Below, piece by piece: positions 1 to 9,087 of a stretch of 64,000 nucleotides of DNA. Every line of letters starts with the position of its first letter. The stretch's first letter is position 1. The position numbers were made by a program, and so were the translations under genes. The stretch comes from CAZIKF01 sp964539825 (lineage in GTDB: Bacteria; Muiribacteriota; UBA6191). Under the pieces are notes generated by a model. It was not told where the DNA came from. It saw nothing but the letters and a program-made list of their open reading frames with translations, and searched no databases. Location: the NCBI GenBank assembly GCA_964539825.1, contig CAZIKF010000003.1, positions 1-64,000 of the forward strand, given 5' to 3'.

Positions 1-101
1 AAGAAAAGGGGTCACACTGGTTTTTGCCCCCTTTACCGGACTGTCCCCTTTCTATCCTTCGCAGTAAACCATCCAGATCAAAAAAAATGGGGGTATTTTT
101 T

Positions 102-1565
102 CTAAAAAGCGGCGTCCACACCCATCAATAGAACGGTGCTTCGAGCGTCCCGAGCACTATGTGTCAGTCCTGGCTGAGCGGGAATATGCCCTCCGCTGAT
201 AAAATTCAGAGGTGCATACCCCGAAACCCGAATCAATTCGCTAAAAAGCTTTACTGAACTGGTGAGGTGGTGTGCCGCTCCCAGGACAATCTGATCCTGT
301 CGCTCCCAGGGCGAGCCATCATCACCAGCCACGAACCTGCTAAACTCAAGGGAAACGTCCACCGGTTTATCCTTCCACCAACGACGATCCCGTACACCGA
401 CCTGGAAAGATCGCACCTTGGAGGCCGCGAATCGATTCAAGGGAGGATTGCGGTTGAATGTACCGGGCCATTCATCCAGGGTCTCAGCAAACTCAGCTTG
501 AAACAACCGACTCCCAGTCTTTAGCTGAGTGTAAACGGCATACGCAGGGTTATGATCGGAACAAGGATTGAAGTGAACCACTGGAAATCCCTGACAGTAA
601 GCACTGCCCTTTAAATAAGAAGCCCCCAGGAGCATGGATTTTTTCTCGCCGTAAGGTTTGGTGTAATTGATGTCAAAAGAGAGGTTGTTGAGTCGACTGG
701 GTACACTGCTAGCATTTACGGGGACATTTGCCGCCCGAAACTGAGAACCACCCTGAATTGCGTCAAAGCTGAGGTTCCATCGATCTTTTGAATAGCCTAG
801 AAGCGCTCCGTAAGATAACCCGCCGAACGCATGCCAAACCGTGGATGAAGTGAATGGATTAACGGTATCCGTGAGCCCGAAAGGTACGGCCATCTTACCG
901 ATAGAAGCATAATAGGGAGAACTTTCCAAATCTCCATAAAGGAGATATCCCTTGCGCAATTGAACCTGGTTACGGGCGAGAGCAGTAATTGTTCCCTGGC
1001 CAAAGCTCTGCTCTGGGTCATAAAGAAATTCGGCATAAGCACTGATTCGATCCGAGAGGTTCGCGGTGAAGTTCAATTCCGCTGAATGCAGTACCGCTTC
1101 AGATACATTCTTGCCTAGCTGGTTATTGGAAGTTGGATGCCGCATCAAGTAACCAAATTTGGAATCGGTATTTGATTTCTGGTAATTCATGATCGGAGTT
1201 ATGGAGCCACCAATGTAAATACTCTTTTGATCCAGAAATCCGCCTTGTTTATGCTCCAGGAGAGTTTTTTGCTTTTGGTTGACTCTGGTAGTGTGATCCA
1301 GCATCATAAAGCTGTAGTCATGGTTGGTTTGAATCCCTCGTGCCTGTAAATTTTGATCTTGTGTCTCAAGAACGGCCTCAGATTTAGCAATCTCATTTCT
1401 GAGAACTTTGGATAAAAGTTCTTTGAGTTCCTTATTTTCCTGTTCCAATACCCCAACCCGCCTGACAAGATCCAATAGATTTACCTTATCTGGTGAAGTG
1501 AAGGCTGGATTGAAGAGGGGTAGAAAGACCCAGACTATAAGGCTGATAATGCAGATATTTTTCAT
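102..1565 (-). CDS. LbtU-like outer-membrane siderophore porin
   Basis: Predicted outer-membrane beta-barrel of 487 residues. A signal peptide (residues 1-23, hydrophobic core IISLIVWVFLPLF) is followed by a short coiled coil (about 28-62, rich in Leu/Glu/Lys) and then a barrel-like region with alternating hydrophobic and polar residues, ending in Phe (VDAAF) as expected for Bam substrates. The segment with LESSPYYASIGKMAVPFG resembles the LbtU family, which in Legionella takes up the siderophore legiobactin without TonB. The coiled coil plus barrel layout also fits that family. The start is set by a strong Shine-Dalgarno AAGGAGA upstream of the ATG. No Fur box was seen in front, so iron control is not shown. 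It could instead be another phosphate-selective-porin-like (OprP/OprO) channel. The substrate is inferred from family resemblance only. Confidence 0.6.
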   Translation of the reverse strand: MKNICIISLIVWVFLPLFNPAFTSPDKVNLLDLVRRVGVLEQENKELKELLSKVLRNEIAKSEAVLETQDQNLQARGIQTNHDYSFMMLDHTTRVNQKQKTLLEHKQGGFLDQKSIYIGGSITPIMNYQKSNTDSKFGYLMRHPTSNNQLGKNVSEAVLHSAELNFTANLSDRISAYAEFLYDPEQSFGQGTITALARNQVQLRKGYLLYGDLESSPYYASIGKMAVPFGLTDTVNPFTSSTVWHAFGGLSYGALLGYSKDRWNLSFDAIQGGSQFRAANVPVNASSVPSRLNNLSFDINYTKPYGEKKSMLLGASYLKGSAYCQGFPVVHFNPCSDHNPAYAVYTQLKTGSRLFQAEFAETLDEWPGTFNRNPPLNRFAASKVRSFQVGVRDRRWWKDKPVDVSLEFSRFVAGDDGSPWERQDQIVLGAAHHLTSSVKLFSELIRVSGYAPLNFISGGHIPAQPGLTHSARDARSTVLLMGVDAAF

Positions 1566-1974
1566 GATAAATCTCCTTCAAATAGAGCAGCAGTACCCAC
1601 ACCGCCAAGAACAACCGATTCAAGAAAATCCAAGACCATATCATGGGTACATAACCGATCTGGCGATCCTACATGCCATTTCAAATCTAGGAAAACGGCG
1701 ATATGTTAACACCAGAAAGATCTAAACACCCTATGCAATGGCTCAAAATAGCCACTTTTGGTCTTTTGAACTGAAATGCCCTATAGGAAGAGATTAGATG
1801 CGTTCTCCAGGACGTGTACTTGGGCGCTGCTTTGGATATGGTTTGTATAATTGCTTTGGATGAATGGAATTGTCTTACTCAAACCGTACAAAATATCGTT
1901 TTTAGGTTGATTTTTGTCGATAAATAGGGGTAGTTCCGGGCTCAATTATTTCCTTTTGTTCCTGGATTGTTGGT
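1566..1974. other. Divergent intergenic region, no gene
   Basis: This 409-base spacer separates the leftward porin from the rightward TPR gene. I see no convincing coding frame. A TATAAT hexamer at 1846-1851 is a possible -10 box for the rightward gene, but no good -35 lies at the right distance: TTGGGC at 1820-1825 would leave a 20-base spacer. No clear operator was found. Confidence 0.4.
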
Positions 1975-4900
1975 ATGTGCTGGCGAGTCTTTATAAAGTT
2001 TATCCCTTTTTGGATTCTATTCTGGATAGTTTCGGTTGGAATCTTTGCTCAGAATTTTGAGCAGGAGTATAAAAAACTCAAAGCCAAACCCAGGGAGCCT
2101 GGTTATGTCGAGCTTCTTTCCAGGGTGCCTATTACCACAGAGCTGTGGTCCATGATGGTTTTAAACTACTGGGATCTGACAGGCTCCTCCCCGGAGAAGC
2201 TTTGGCCTTGTGATGTGATCAAGCAAAACCAGCTTCTAGAGGATGATCCCTATGATGTTTTGCGTCTTCCCATATTCCATGCTTTGAAGTATGAGCCAAA
2301 GTGGGAAGTCTTCCCTCGTCCTCGAAGTGAATATGCGCGAAAGTACTTTCTTGTCGGCAATTATCAGAAATCTGCTGAGCAGCTTGAAATCATGGAGAAG
2401 TCTGAACCTTTTAATCTCCATCTTTTATTCAGTCTGGCTCTTCTCTACGAGCACCTGGGAGATTTTCAGGCAGCAGCCCAGAGACTTCGGCTTGTGAGAG
2501 AGCGGGCGGCTGACTCTCAGACCCGGTTGTTAGCCCTGAGATGGTCCGCCAGATTACAAGTCAGACTTGGAAATCTTTCCATGGCTGAGAATCTGCTGCT
2601 CAAATTGGTTTCAGCACTTAAAAGGTTGGTTGGACAGAGTTTAAGCAAGAAGGCTGACAGGTCCAAATTATTTCCTTTGGAGAAAAGACTTTCTGAGGTT
2701 GAAAATCTTTTAGGCATAGTTCGGTTTCAGGAGGGGAAAAAAGTTCTGGCATTCAATGGATTTCTGGAGCTTGAAAAGCGCTTTCCCGGAAACTTTGCTT
2801 TCGTGTTTAACAAGAACAAGATATTTCTTGAGACTCGTAAATACGAATCAACTCTGAAGAGCACAAACAAAGCGCTTAATACCTTGAGGGTTCTGATTTC
2901 TGGTTTTCAAGCCAGAATGGTTCAAGAAGTAAAGAGCGGAATCCTGGTTAAGGCAGGCAAGCTCGCGGATACAAGAAGCGCGTTTGAAAGGCTTCATTCC
3001 CTCTTGCTCAGAAGGAAGGGTGAAATTCTCTTTCGAGAAAAACTCTACCCGCGGGCCCTGAAATTGTTTGAGGAGTCTGTGCGCAAGAATCCCCGCGATG
3101 ATGTGTCTTATTTCCGAATGGGTGAGATTCATGTGGAATTGAAAAATCTCGATAGAGCTCTGGCCAGGTTTCGCAGGGCCGCTGAACATGCAGTTGAGGG
3201 TTCGAAAATTCAAAAGGAGGCTTTGGGCTGGATTGATAAAATCTTCGCCCAGCAGGCCGTAGACGCCATAGCCGAGGAAGACCCCGTACGTAAGAAGCGT
3301 GATGAGTTTTTTCAGACCCTGGACGTTGATGAGAGAGATGAGATTCTTGAACTCGGAGAGATCATTTCCATTGGGCAGAAATGGCTCGCTACTGGAGAAC
3401 ATAAGAAATTGATCCGCTATTTCCGTGGATTATTATCTGAACATAGCAATGTGCTAGAGGTGTGGTATCTACTGGCACGCGCATACCGAGAAATGGGGTT
3501 GTCGATCCTGGCAAGGTTCTACTATGGCAGAGCCCTCGAAATAGATCCCAGGCACATTCCTTCCCTTGCGGCTAAGACCTATTACCTTTCCATCGCACAT
3601 CGATTCGAGGAAACCCTATCTGTTTTGGAATTTATGGAATCATTTGCGTCCGGTAATCATCAACTACTTGGCGCATGGGGTTGGTACCACTATCAAAAAT
3701 CCGAGTACCAAAAAGCAGTAACATTTTACCAGGAGGCTATTGAGAAAGAGCCTCAATACTCAGAACATCACTATAGATTGGGAATGGTTTATTTCCAAAC
3801 CCGACTTTATCGCTTTGCTCTGCATAAATTTCAGGATGCCCAAACCGCGGGATATCCCTGGTCAAGGGCTTCACTTTTTAGGGGTGTATCCCATCTATAC
3901 CTGGGGGAAGTAGTCAAGGGTGAGGAGGCTCTCAGGAAAGCCGTACAATATGGTAAAGACAATCCAGATATTCAGAATTTCGCCAGAGATATACTCAAGG
4001 GTCTGAGGGAGTCTCAAAGATTTGAGATCGGGATGATGCCTGATCTTGGTAAATATTTGGAACGCTCATTTCCTCGTTTCAAAACTCGCAGCGTCACTCA
4101 GTCCTCCCTGCGGAATTCATTGGATGAAATTCGCTCAGGGCGCACCTTTCAAGTGGCGGAACGCCTTAGAAACCGACTTCAGCAGGACCCTGAAAATCTT
4201 GAACTCATGCACGTTCTTGGTTATCTGCACCTGCTCCTGGATCGAGAAGATCTGGCGGCAGAGTATTTTAGCAGCGCACTGGATCGGAACCCCCTGGACT
4301 ACCGAGCCATGAATTCTCTATCGGAAATTGAGTTTCGCCGAGGCAGAATCGATGAATGTGTTCTCTATTGGGAGAAGATGAAAAAAGTTTCGGCTTTGAT
4401 AGATTACTCGACTCTGCTCAAGGAATTTTCTGAAGATTTTCTAAAGCGCTTCGAATTCAATCCCGCTGATGAGTGGGCTATCTATCAATACGCTCTGCTC
4501 AAACTGCATACTCATAAAGAAGAGGATGCCTTAGATATTTTGGAACAGATTACACCCACCTTTCAAGATCGAAAGTCTCCCTTTAGTGACCGTCTGCTTG
4601 TCTTGCATGGCCAGGTCCTCTTTAAATTGGGAATTCTTCAGGAAAAGGAAGAGTGGATTAACATGGGCAGGGGACTGCTTTCCAGGGCGGGGTACCGATA
4701 TCTAGATCTTATCGACCGCTATAAAAGGGGGGCAGTTGTACTGGAACCTCCTCGCAAAATCCCGTACAAGGTGCGTCCCGCACCTAAGGCGCAGCTTGAT
4801 TTTCTCAAGCTTCAAAGGACTCTGGAAGTTGCTCGCACTGAACCCCTTCAGTCCATTCCGCTCAGAAGAAAGGCAGATTATCTACGAAGCTGGAAACTGG

Positions 4901-5718
4901 TGGACCGAGCCCTGGCATTAAAGGACCCCAAAAAAGTAAAGAGTTCCTACGATCTTTACCTGCAAAGGCGTGAATCTCCTGCTCAGAAGTACCTTGAGAG
5001 CCGTGATCAGTTTGCCAGGCGTCAACTCTTGGAGAGTACCGAGGAGAAGCAGCAGCGGGAGGCCCTTGCTTCCGATATGTTTTCTCAGGCTCTGGGTTTC
5101 CTGGAGTCTGCGGACTTGGGGAAGGCTAAGAAATCACTGATTAGCACTCTCTCTGAGAGAATTGACTTGTTTGAGGCTTTCTATGCTTTAACCCTGATCA
5201 ACTTTGTACAGGGGGAGTATGTAGATCTTGTGGCGCTGATGCGGGCGCTTCCTGAGAGAAGTGAATATGCTCCCACTTGGAAACTCATGAAAGCCCACAT
5301 CCATTTCCACCAGGGTGATTTTGAAGCGGCACAGGAATTGGTATCAGGTCTTACCATTCCGCTCATTCTTCCAAACTCAAAGGCCTTTGAAATTTTAGAA
5401 CGAATCTACCGTGAGGTGAATGATCGAGCCCCTGGAGACCTTGAATCCTCACTCAAGCTGGCACTGCTCTACCAGTCAGTGGGAAGATTTGTGGAGGCAG
5501 AGAGGGTTTTGAGGCAGGCAGGAACCCGCCCGGGGCTGATTCCCTATCTATGTGAGGTATTGATGCTCAGGGGAATTGTGGAGCGCAGGATGGACCCGGT
5601 TCGGGAGGCTGTAAAGAAAATGGCCGAATTGTCTTCATCCCAGGAAAAGCAGGTTTATCAGGATCTTGCTACCCAGTTGGATCGATTTTTATTGACCTAC
5701 CGATTTCTCGCGAAGTGA
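1975..5718 (+). CDS. Large exported TPR-repeat protein
   Basis: Protein of 1247 residues with an N-terminal hydrophobic export signal (about residues 6-25, FIKFIPFWILFWIVSVGIFA). The rest is almost entirely helical and carries many tetratricopeptide-like units, recognisable from patterns such as AWGWYHYQKSEYQKAVTFYQ and YHLGD-type turns spread along the chain. TPR superhelices are protein-binding scaffolds. After signal cleavage this one would sit in the periplasm or be anchored in the inner membrane. No catalytic domain is visible. The gene ends 18 bases before lspA and heads the lspA-lgt run, so co-transcription is likely, but a direct role in lipoprotein maturation is only a guess. The ATG lacks a clear Shine-Dalgarno, and the start rests on the signal peptide directly after it. 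Confidence 0.75.
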   Translation: MCWRVFIKFIPFWILFWIVSVGIFAQNFEQEYKKLKAKPREPGYVELLSRVPITTELWSMMVLNYWDLTGSSPEKLWPCDVIKQNQLLEDDPYDVLRLPIFHALKYEPKWEVFPRPRSEYARKYFLVGNYQKSAEQLEIMEKSEPFNLHLLFSLALLYEHLGDFQAAAQRLRLVRERAADSQTRLLALRWSARLQVRLGNLSMAENLLLKLVSALKRLVGQSLSKKADRSKLFPLEKRLSEVENLLGIVRFQEGKKVLAFNGFLELEKRFPGNFAFVFNKNKIFLETRKYESTLKSTNKALNTLRVLISGFQARMVQEVKSGILVKAGKLADTRSAFERLHSLLLRRKGEILFREKLYPRALKLFEESVRKNPRDDVSYFRMGEIHVELKNLDRALARFRRAAEHAVEGSKIQKEALGWIDKIFAQQAVDAIAEEDPVRKKRDEFFQTLDVDERDEILELGEIISIGQKWLATGEHKKLIRYFRGLLSEHSNVLEVWYLLARAYREMGLSILARFYYGRALEIDPRHIPSLAAKTYYLSIAHRFEETLSVLEFMESFASGNHQLLGAWGWYHYQKSEYQKAVTFYQEAIEKEPQYSEHHYRLGMVYFQTRLYRFALHKFQDAQTAGYPWSRASLFRGVSHLYLGEVVKGEEALRKAVQYGKDNPDIQNFARDILKGLRESQRFEIGMMPDLGKYLERSFPRFKTRSVTQSSLRNSLDEIRSGRTFQVAERLRNRLQQDPENLELMHVLGYLHLLLDREDLAAEYFSSALDRNPLDYRAMNSLSEIEFRRGRIDECVLYWEKMKKVSALIDYSTLLKEFSEDFLKRFEFNPADEWAIYQYALLKLHTHKEEDALDILEQITPTFQDRKSPFSDRLLVLHGQVLFKLGILQEKEEWINMGRGLLSRAGYRYLDLIDRYKRGAVVLEPPRKIPYKVRPAPKAQLDFLKLQRTLEVARTEPLQSIPLRRKADYLRSWKLVDRALALKDPKKVKSSYDLYLQRRESPAQKYLESRDQFARRQLLESTEEKQQREALASDMFSQALGFLESADLGKAKKSLISTLSERIDLFEAFYALTLINFVQGEYVDLVALMRALPERSEYAPTWKLMKAHIHFHQGDFEAAQELVSGLTIPLILPNSKAFEILERIYREVNDRAPGDLESSLKLALLYQSVGRFVEAERVLRQAGTRPGLIPYLCEVLMLRGIVERRMDPVREAVKKMAELSSSQEKQVYQDLATQLDRFLLTYRFLAK

Positions 5719-5736
5719 TATATTGGTGCCCTTTTT

Positions 5737-6363
5737 ATGAAAGTGTATGAAAGACAAGAAAAAATAGAGGTTCCTTTCGGGCTGCGGGAGGGATGGATCT
5801 GGGGGAGATGGTACCTTTTTTCCATTCTGGTTGGCCTTGTTCACCTGCCTTTTCTGTGTCTGCGATCAGCCCCCTATGTTCTTAAGAACTGCCCAATGTT
5901 TATAGTGTTCTGGGTATGCTTGGGTGCGGATTATTGGCTCAAGGGAACTTTTTCTAACCTGCTGGCAAATAACCGAAGTATAGAGCTGATTCCAGGATTT
6001 GCCACTTTGACATTAGTTCATAATGAGGGTGCCGCGTTTGGTCTTCTGGAGGGCTTTGGCTCGCTCTTTATTCTGATGGCTCTGGTTACAGGCGCCTTCA
6101 TCCTCTTTTATCTGGCTATTTATCATCGTGAAGATCGCCGGATCTGCTGGTCTCTTGTACTGATTCTCGCAGGTGCGTTGGGAAATATGATCGATAGAGT
6201 CATGTATGGGTATGTTATTGATTATGTCCTGCTCTACTACCGTGATTTTCGATGGCCAGTATTTAACTTTGCTGATATTGTGATCAATCTTGGCGTAGCT
6301 CTGATTCTTCTAGATATGTTGATTGAACTAAGAACAGGTGAAGACAGCGAAAGGGAGTGCTGA
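5737..6363 (+). CDS. lspA: Lipoprotein signal peptidase II (LspA)
   Basis: Inner-membrane aspartyl protease that cleaves the signal peptide of diacylglyceryl-modified prolipoproteins. The two catalytic aspartates are visible as D153 in GALGNMIDRV and D180 in FNFADIVINL. The VHNEGAAFG motif (about 94-102) and four hydrophobic segments also fit the family. The 208-residue frame is some 45 residues longer than usual. The canonical N-terminus corresponds to an internal ATG at 5896 (MFIVFWVCLGADYWLKG), so either that is the true start or the protein has an extra membrane segment (about 26-42). Neither ATG has a strong ribosome-binding site. Its 3' end abuts lgt, the preceding step of the same pathway. 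Confidence 0.93.
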   Translation: MKVYERQEKIEVPFGLREGWIWGRWYLFSILVGLVHLPFLCLRSAPYVLKNCPMFIVFWVCLGADYWLKGTFSNLLANNRSIELIPGFATLTLVHNEGAAFGLLEGFGSLFILMALVTGAFILFYLAIYHREDRRICWSLVLILAGALGNMIDRVMYGYVIDYVLLYYRDFRWPVFNFADIVINLGVALILLDMLIELRTGEDSEREC

Positions 6364-6364
6364 A

Positions 6365-7135
6365 TTGTACCCAATCCTATTTGAAATAGGCAGCTTTCAG
6401 ATTTATACCTACGGGGTAATTCTGGCTATAGCTTTTTATTGCGGCGTCCAGGGTGCCGTGATGTTGGGTACACGAAGAGGCTTTGATGAAGAAACCATCC
6501 TAAATCTTGGAATTTTCTCTATTTTATGCGGACTTCTGGGAGCCAGAACTACCTATGTATGGGTTTACTGGGACCAATTTGCGGCAACTCCCATTGAAGT
6601 CTTTAAGGTATGGAAGGGTGGACTTGTTTTTTACGGGGGGCTCGCCGGGGGAGTCTTGGGAGGCGTAGGTTATTGGCTATATAAGAAACAAGACCTTCTT
6701 CCCATGTGTGATATCGCTTCCATTTCAGTTTGTTTTGGTCACGCGATAGGTAGGCTTGGATGCTTCTTTTATGGATGCTGCTATGGGATGTTAATCCCAG
6801 AAAATTCAGCTCTTAGCGCATTGGGTGTTCATTTTCCCCACCTGGATGGGATTCGGCACCCGACTCAACTCTATGCTTTTGCGGGAAATTTACTGATTTC
6901 TTTATTTCTATACCAAGTTTATAGGAGATTTAAAATCCCGGGATTGACCGTTGCAGTATACTTCTATGTATATGGTACTTTTCGATTTCTTATCGAGTTA
7001 ATTCGGGGAGATAACCGTGGCCATATCCTGGGTATCGAGGGGCTCTGGACCTCACAAACCATTGCGATCATAGGCATTATTTTCGGAGTAGTTTTTCACC
7101 TATACTTACTCAGAAGATCCAGGATAAACTCCTGA
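6365..7135 (+). CDS. lgt: Prolipoprotein diacylglyceryl transferase (Lgt)
   Basis: Integral inner-membrane enzyme that moves diacylglycerol from phosphatidylglycerol to the lipobox cysteine of prolipoproteins. Seen: the Lgt signature region GHAIGRLGCFFYGCCYG, then RHPTQLY, then the C-terminal FRFLIELIRGDNRG, with several transmembrane segments. The GCFxxGCC form replaces the GRxGNFxNxE form of E. coli and is found in several non-gammaproteobacterial lineages. I place the start at the TTG at 6365, preceded by AAGGGAG at 6350-6357, because it gives the family-typical MYPILFEIG beginning. A GTG at 6338 in the same frame would overlap lspA by 26 bases and add nine residues. Directly downstream of lspA, so the two lipoprotein-maturation steps are probably made together. 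Confidence 0.93.
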   Translation: MYPILFEIGSFQIYTYGVILAIAFYCGVQGAVMLGTRRGFDEETILNLGIFSILCGLLGARTTYVWVYWDQFAATPIEVFKVWKGGLVFYGGLAGGVLGGVGYWLYKKQDLLPMCDIASISVCFGHAIGRLGCFFYGCCYGMLIPENSALSALGVHFPHLDGIRHPTQLYAFAGNLLISLFLYQVYRRFKIPGLTVAVYFYVYGTFRFLIELIRGDNRGHILGIEGLWTSQTIAIIGIIFGVVFHLYLLRRSRINS

Positions 7136-7151
7136 AGGAAAGCCACAGGGC

Positions 7152-8087
7152 ATGGTTGAAACCCCTGGTTCAATAATTCAATTCAGTGTTGAGATCCCCG
7201 GTAGAATTGATACTGTGCTTTCCTCCCTACTGCCGGATTATTCGAGGTCTTATCTCCAGTCCTTGATTATGAACGGGAGTGTGATCTGTAATGCTCATTC
7301 TGTTTCTAAGAAAAATCTCAAAGTCTTACCCGGAGACTTAATTGAGATTCAATTCCCAGAACCAGTTGAGCTTGAAATGGAGCCTCATGATGTCGGATTG
7401 AGGGTTCTATACGAAGATGAAGAAATTATGGCTGTACACAAACCTGCCGGGATTCTTTCCCATCCCAATCACCCCGGGCAAAAGAATACCCTTGTACATG
7501 GACTGCTCCATCTGGGCAGGGCATTGAGTTCCATCAATGGGGTCCTGAGGCCGGGCATCGTTCATCGTCTTGATCGAGAAACAAGTGGAGTCATGCTCAT
7601 AGCGCGCACCGACCGGGCACACCGAGCACTGCAGGATGCCTTTGCGAGAAGGGAGATCAAAAAGGTTTATTTCGCTCTTTCTTATGGAAGACTTGATCAG
7701 TTAGAGGGAGAAATCCAGCTTCCCCTGGGTCGACACCCTAAAAAACGTCATTTGCGTCAGGTGGATCCAAAGGGGCGGGATTCCTGGACCAGGTTCAAGG
7801 TAATCAGGAGCTGGGATCGATTCCATTTTATCAGGCTGGAGCCTCTGACAGGGCGCACACATCAGATTCGCGTACATTTGAAATCCAGGGGAATGCCGAT
7901 TTTACATGACCTGGAATATGCTGGCAGGCCAATTTCCAAATGGGTGCAGCGCTTGCAACTTCATGCCTTCTCCATAAAATTTACCCATCCAATCAATGGG
8001 GAGCCTATTTTTGTTAGATCCCCGTTAGAGCGGGATATGATTGATGTTGTACGTCGTCTAAACCGAGGGGAAACCTATGTTCAGTAA
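7152..8087 (+). CDS. RluA-family pseudouridine synthase (RluD-like)
   Basis: Converts specific uridines in rRNA (or tRNA) to pseudouridine. An N-terminal S4 RNA-binding domain covers about residues 15-70. The catalytic domain contains the family motif HRLDRETSG with the nucleophile D141, followed by GRTHQIRVHL, and ends near residue 300 with the usual LHAFSIKFTHP. Length (311) matches RluD/RluC-type enzymes. The S4 domain makes an RluD-like 23S rRNA role most likely, but which uridine is modified cannot be read from sequence. The gene lies 16 bases after lgt and overlaps ftsY by 11 bases, suggesting translational coupling. Confidence 0.9.
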   Translation: MVETPGSIIQFSVEIPGRIDTVLSSLLPDYSRSYLQSLIMNGSVICNAHSVSKKNLKVLPGDLIEIQFPEPVELEMEPHDVGLRVLYEDEEIMAVHKPAGILSHPNHPGQKNTLVHGLLHLGRALSSINGVLRPGIVHRLDRETSGVMLIARTDRAHRALQDAFARREIKKVYFALSYGRLDQLEGEIQLPLGRHPKKRHLRQVDPKGRDSWTRFKVIRSWDRFHFIRLEPLTGRTHQIRVHLKSRGMPILHDLEYAGRPISKWVQRLQLHAFSIKFTHPINGEPIFVRSPLERDMIDVVRRLNRGETYVQ

Positions 8088-9087
8088 CTTGTTTCGAAAA
8101 AAATCTGACCGATTAGCGGATGAACTTATAGAAGAGCTTGAAAGTCCCAAGTCCTCTAGCGTGGTGCTGGATGATGAGGGGAAGGATAGCGAACTCTGGG
8201 AGGAGCGTCTCCAGGCTGGATTGGAGCGCACCCGAACAAGCTGGGTTTCGAGAATTTCTTCTTTGTTCAAATCTGGGGTGTCCGAAGAAAGCTTGGAGGA
8301 ATTCGAAGAGTTATTGCTGGAAGGAGATCTTGGGGTAGCGGTTACTACCGAGTTCATCGAGAAATTGAGGGAGGGGGCAATAGCAGGTCCCGAGGAAGTC
8401 GAAAGAGTTCTCAGAGATGCTATTTTGGAGGAGTTTCAAGATTCCCTGGCACCCTTAAACCTCCCTGTGGATTCCTTCGCCGTAATCCTGATCGCTGGAA
8501 TCAATGGAGTTGGGAAGACTACAACAACCGCCAAGCTGGCTCACCTGTTTGGGACGCTGGGTAAAAAATGTATGTTGGTTGCCGGAGATACCTTTCGAGC
8601 GGGTGCAACAGAGCAATTAGGCGTCTGGGGGGAAAGATTGGGAATTCCCGTGGTGATAGGCTCTGAAGGTCAGGATCCGGCCAGTGTCGCATTTGAAGGA
8701 TTGAAGGAGGCTCGGGAAAAGAAAATTGATCTGCTATTGGTGGATACGGCTGGAAGGCTTCACACCAAATTAAACCTGATGGAAGAGATGAAAAAAATAT
8801 CCCGTGTGATCTCCAAAAACTGCCCAGGTGCACCCCATGAGACTTTACTGGTTGTGGACGCGACCACCGGGCAAAACGCTATTCAGCAAGCCAGGGTTTT
8901 TCATGAAGCTGTGGGATTGACCGGTATGGTAATGACCAAGCTTGACGGTACCCCAAAAGGAGGATCGCTGTTGGCTATTCATAGGGAAATGAAGATTCCC
9001 GTACGTTTCATCGGTGTTGGGGAATCCCTCGAAGATCTACGTAATTTTCATCCGCAAGAGTTTACGGAGGCACTTTTTGCCCGCTAA
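8077..9087 (+). CDS. ftsY: Signal recognition particle receptor FtsY
   Basis: SRP-family GTPase that docks ribosome-nascent-chain/SRP complexes at the inner membrane. Seen in order: an acidic N-terminal stretch (about 10-45, Glu/Asp rich), a helical N domain (about 65-125), and a GTPase domain with the P-loop GINGVGKTTTTAK (141-153), DTFRAGATEQL (171-181), DTAGRL (223-228), the guanine motif TKLDGTPKGG (287-296) and the GVGE closing loop. The ATG lies inside the end of the upstream pseudouridine-synthase gene. At 336 residues it has a short A domain compared with E. coli (497), as in many other bacteria. Confidence 0.96.
   Translation: MFSNLFRKKSDRLADELIEELESPKSSSVVLDDEGKDSELWEERLQAGLERTRTSWVSRISSLFKSGVSEESLEEFEELLLEGDLGVAVTTEFIEKLREGAIAGPEEVERVLRDAILEEFQDSLAPLNLPVDSFAVILIAGINGVGKTTTTAKLAHLFGTLGKKCMLVAGDTFRAGATEQLGVWGERLGIPVVIGSEGQDPASVAFEGLKEAREKKIDLLLVDTAGRLHTKLNLMEEMKKISRVISKNCPGAPHETLLVVDATTGQNAIQQARVFHEAVGLTGMVMTKLDGTPKGGSLLAIHREMKIPVRFIGVGESLEDLRNFHPQEFTEALFAR

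Noticed and set aside
1..60. GC-rich stretch with GGGG and CCCC blocks resembling sequences found next to REP-associated transposases
   Set aside because: No inverted-repeat structure long enough to support an element end, and no transposase nearby; it is also truncated by the window edge.
2848..3402. Leftward 184-codon frame opposite the TPR gene
   Set aside because: Antisense to clear TPR repeats, with no ribosome-binding site or family resemblance.
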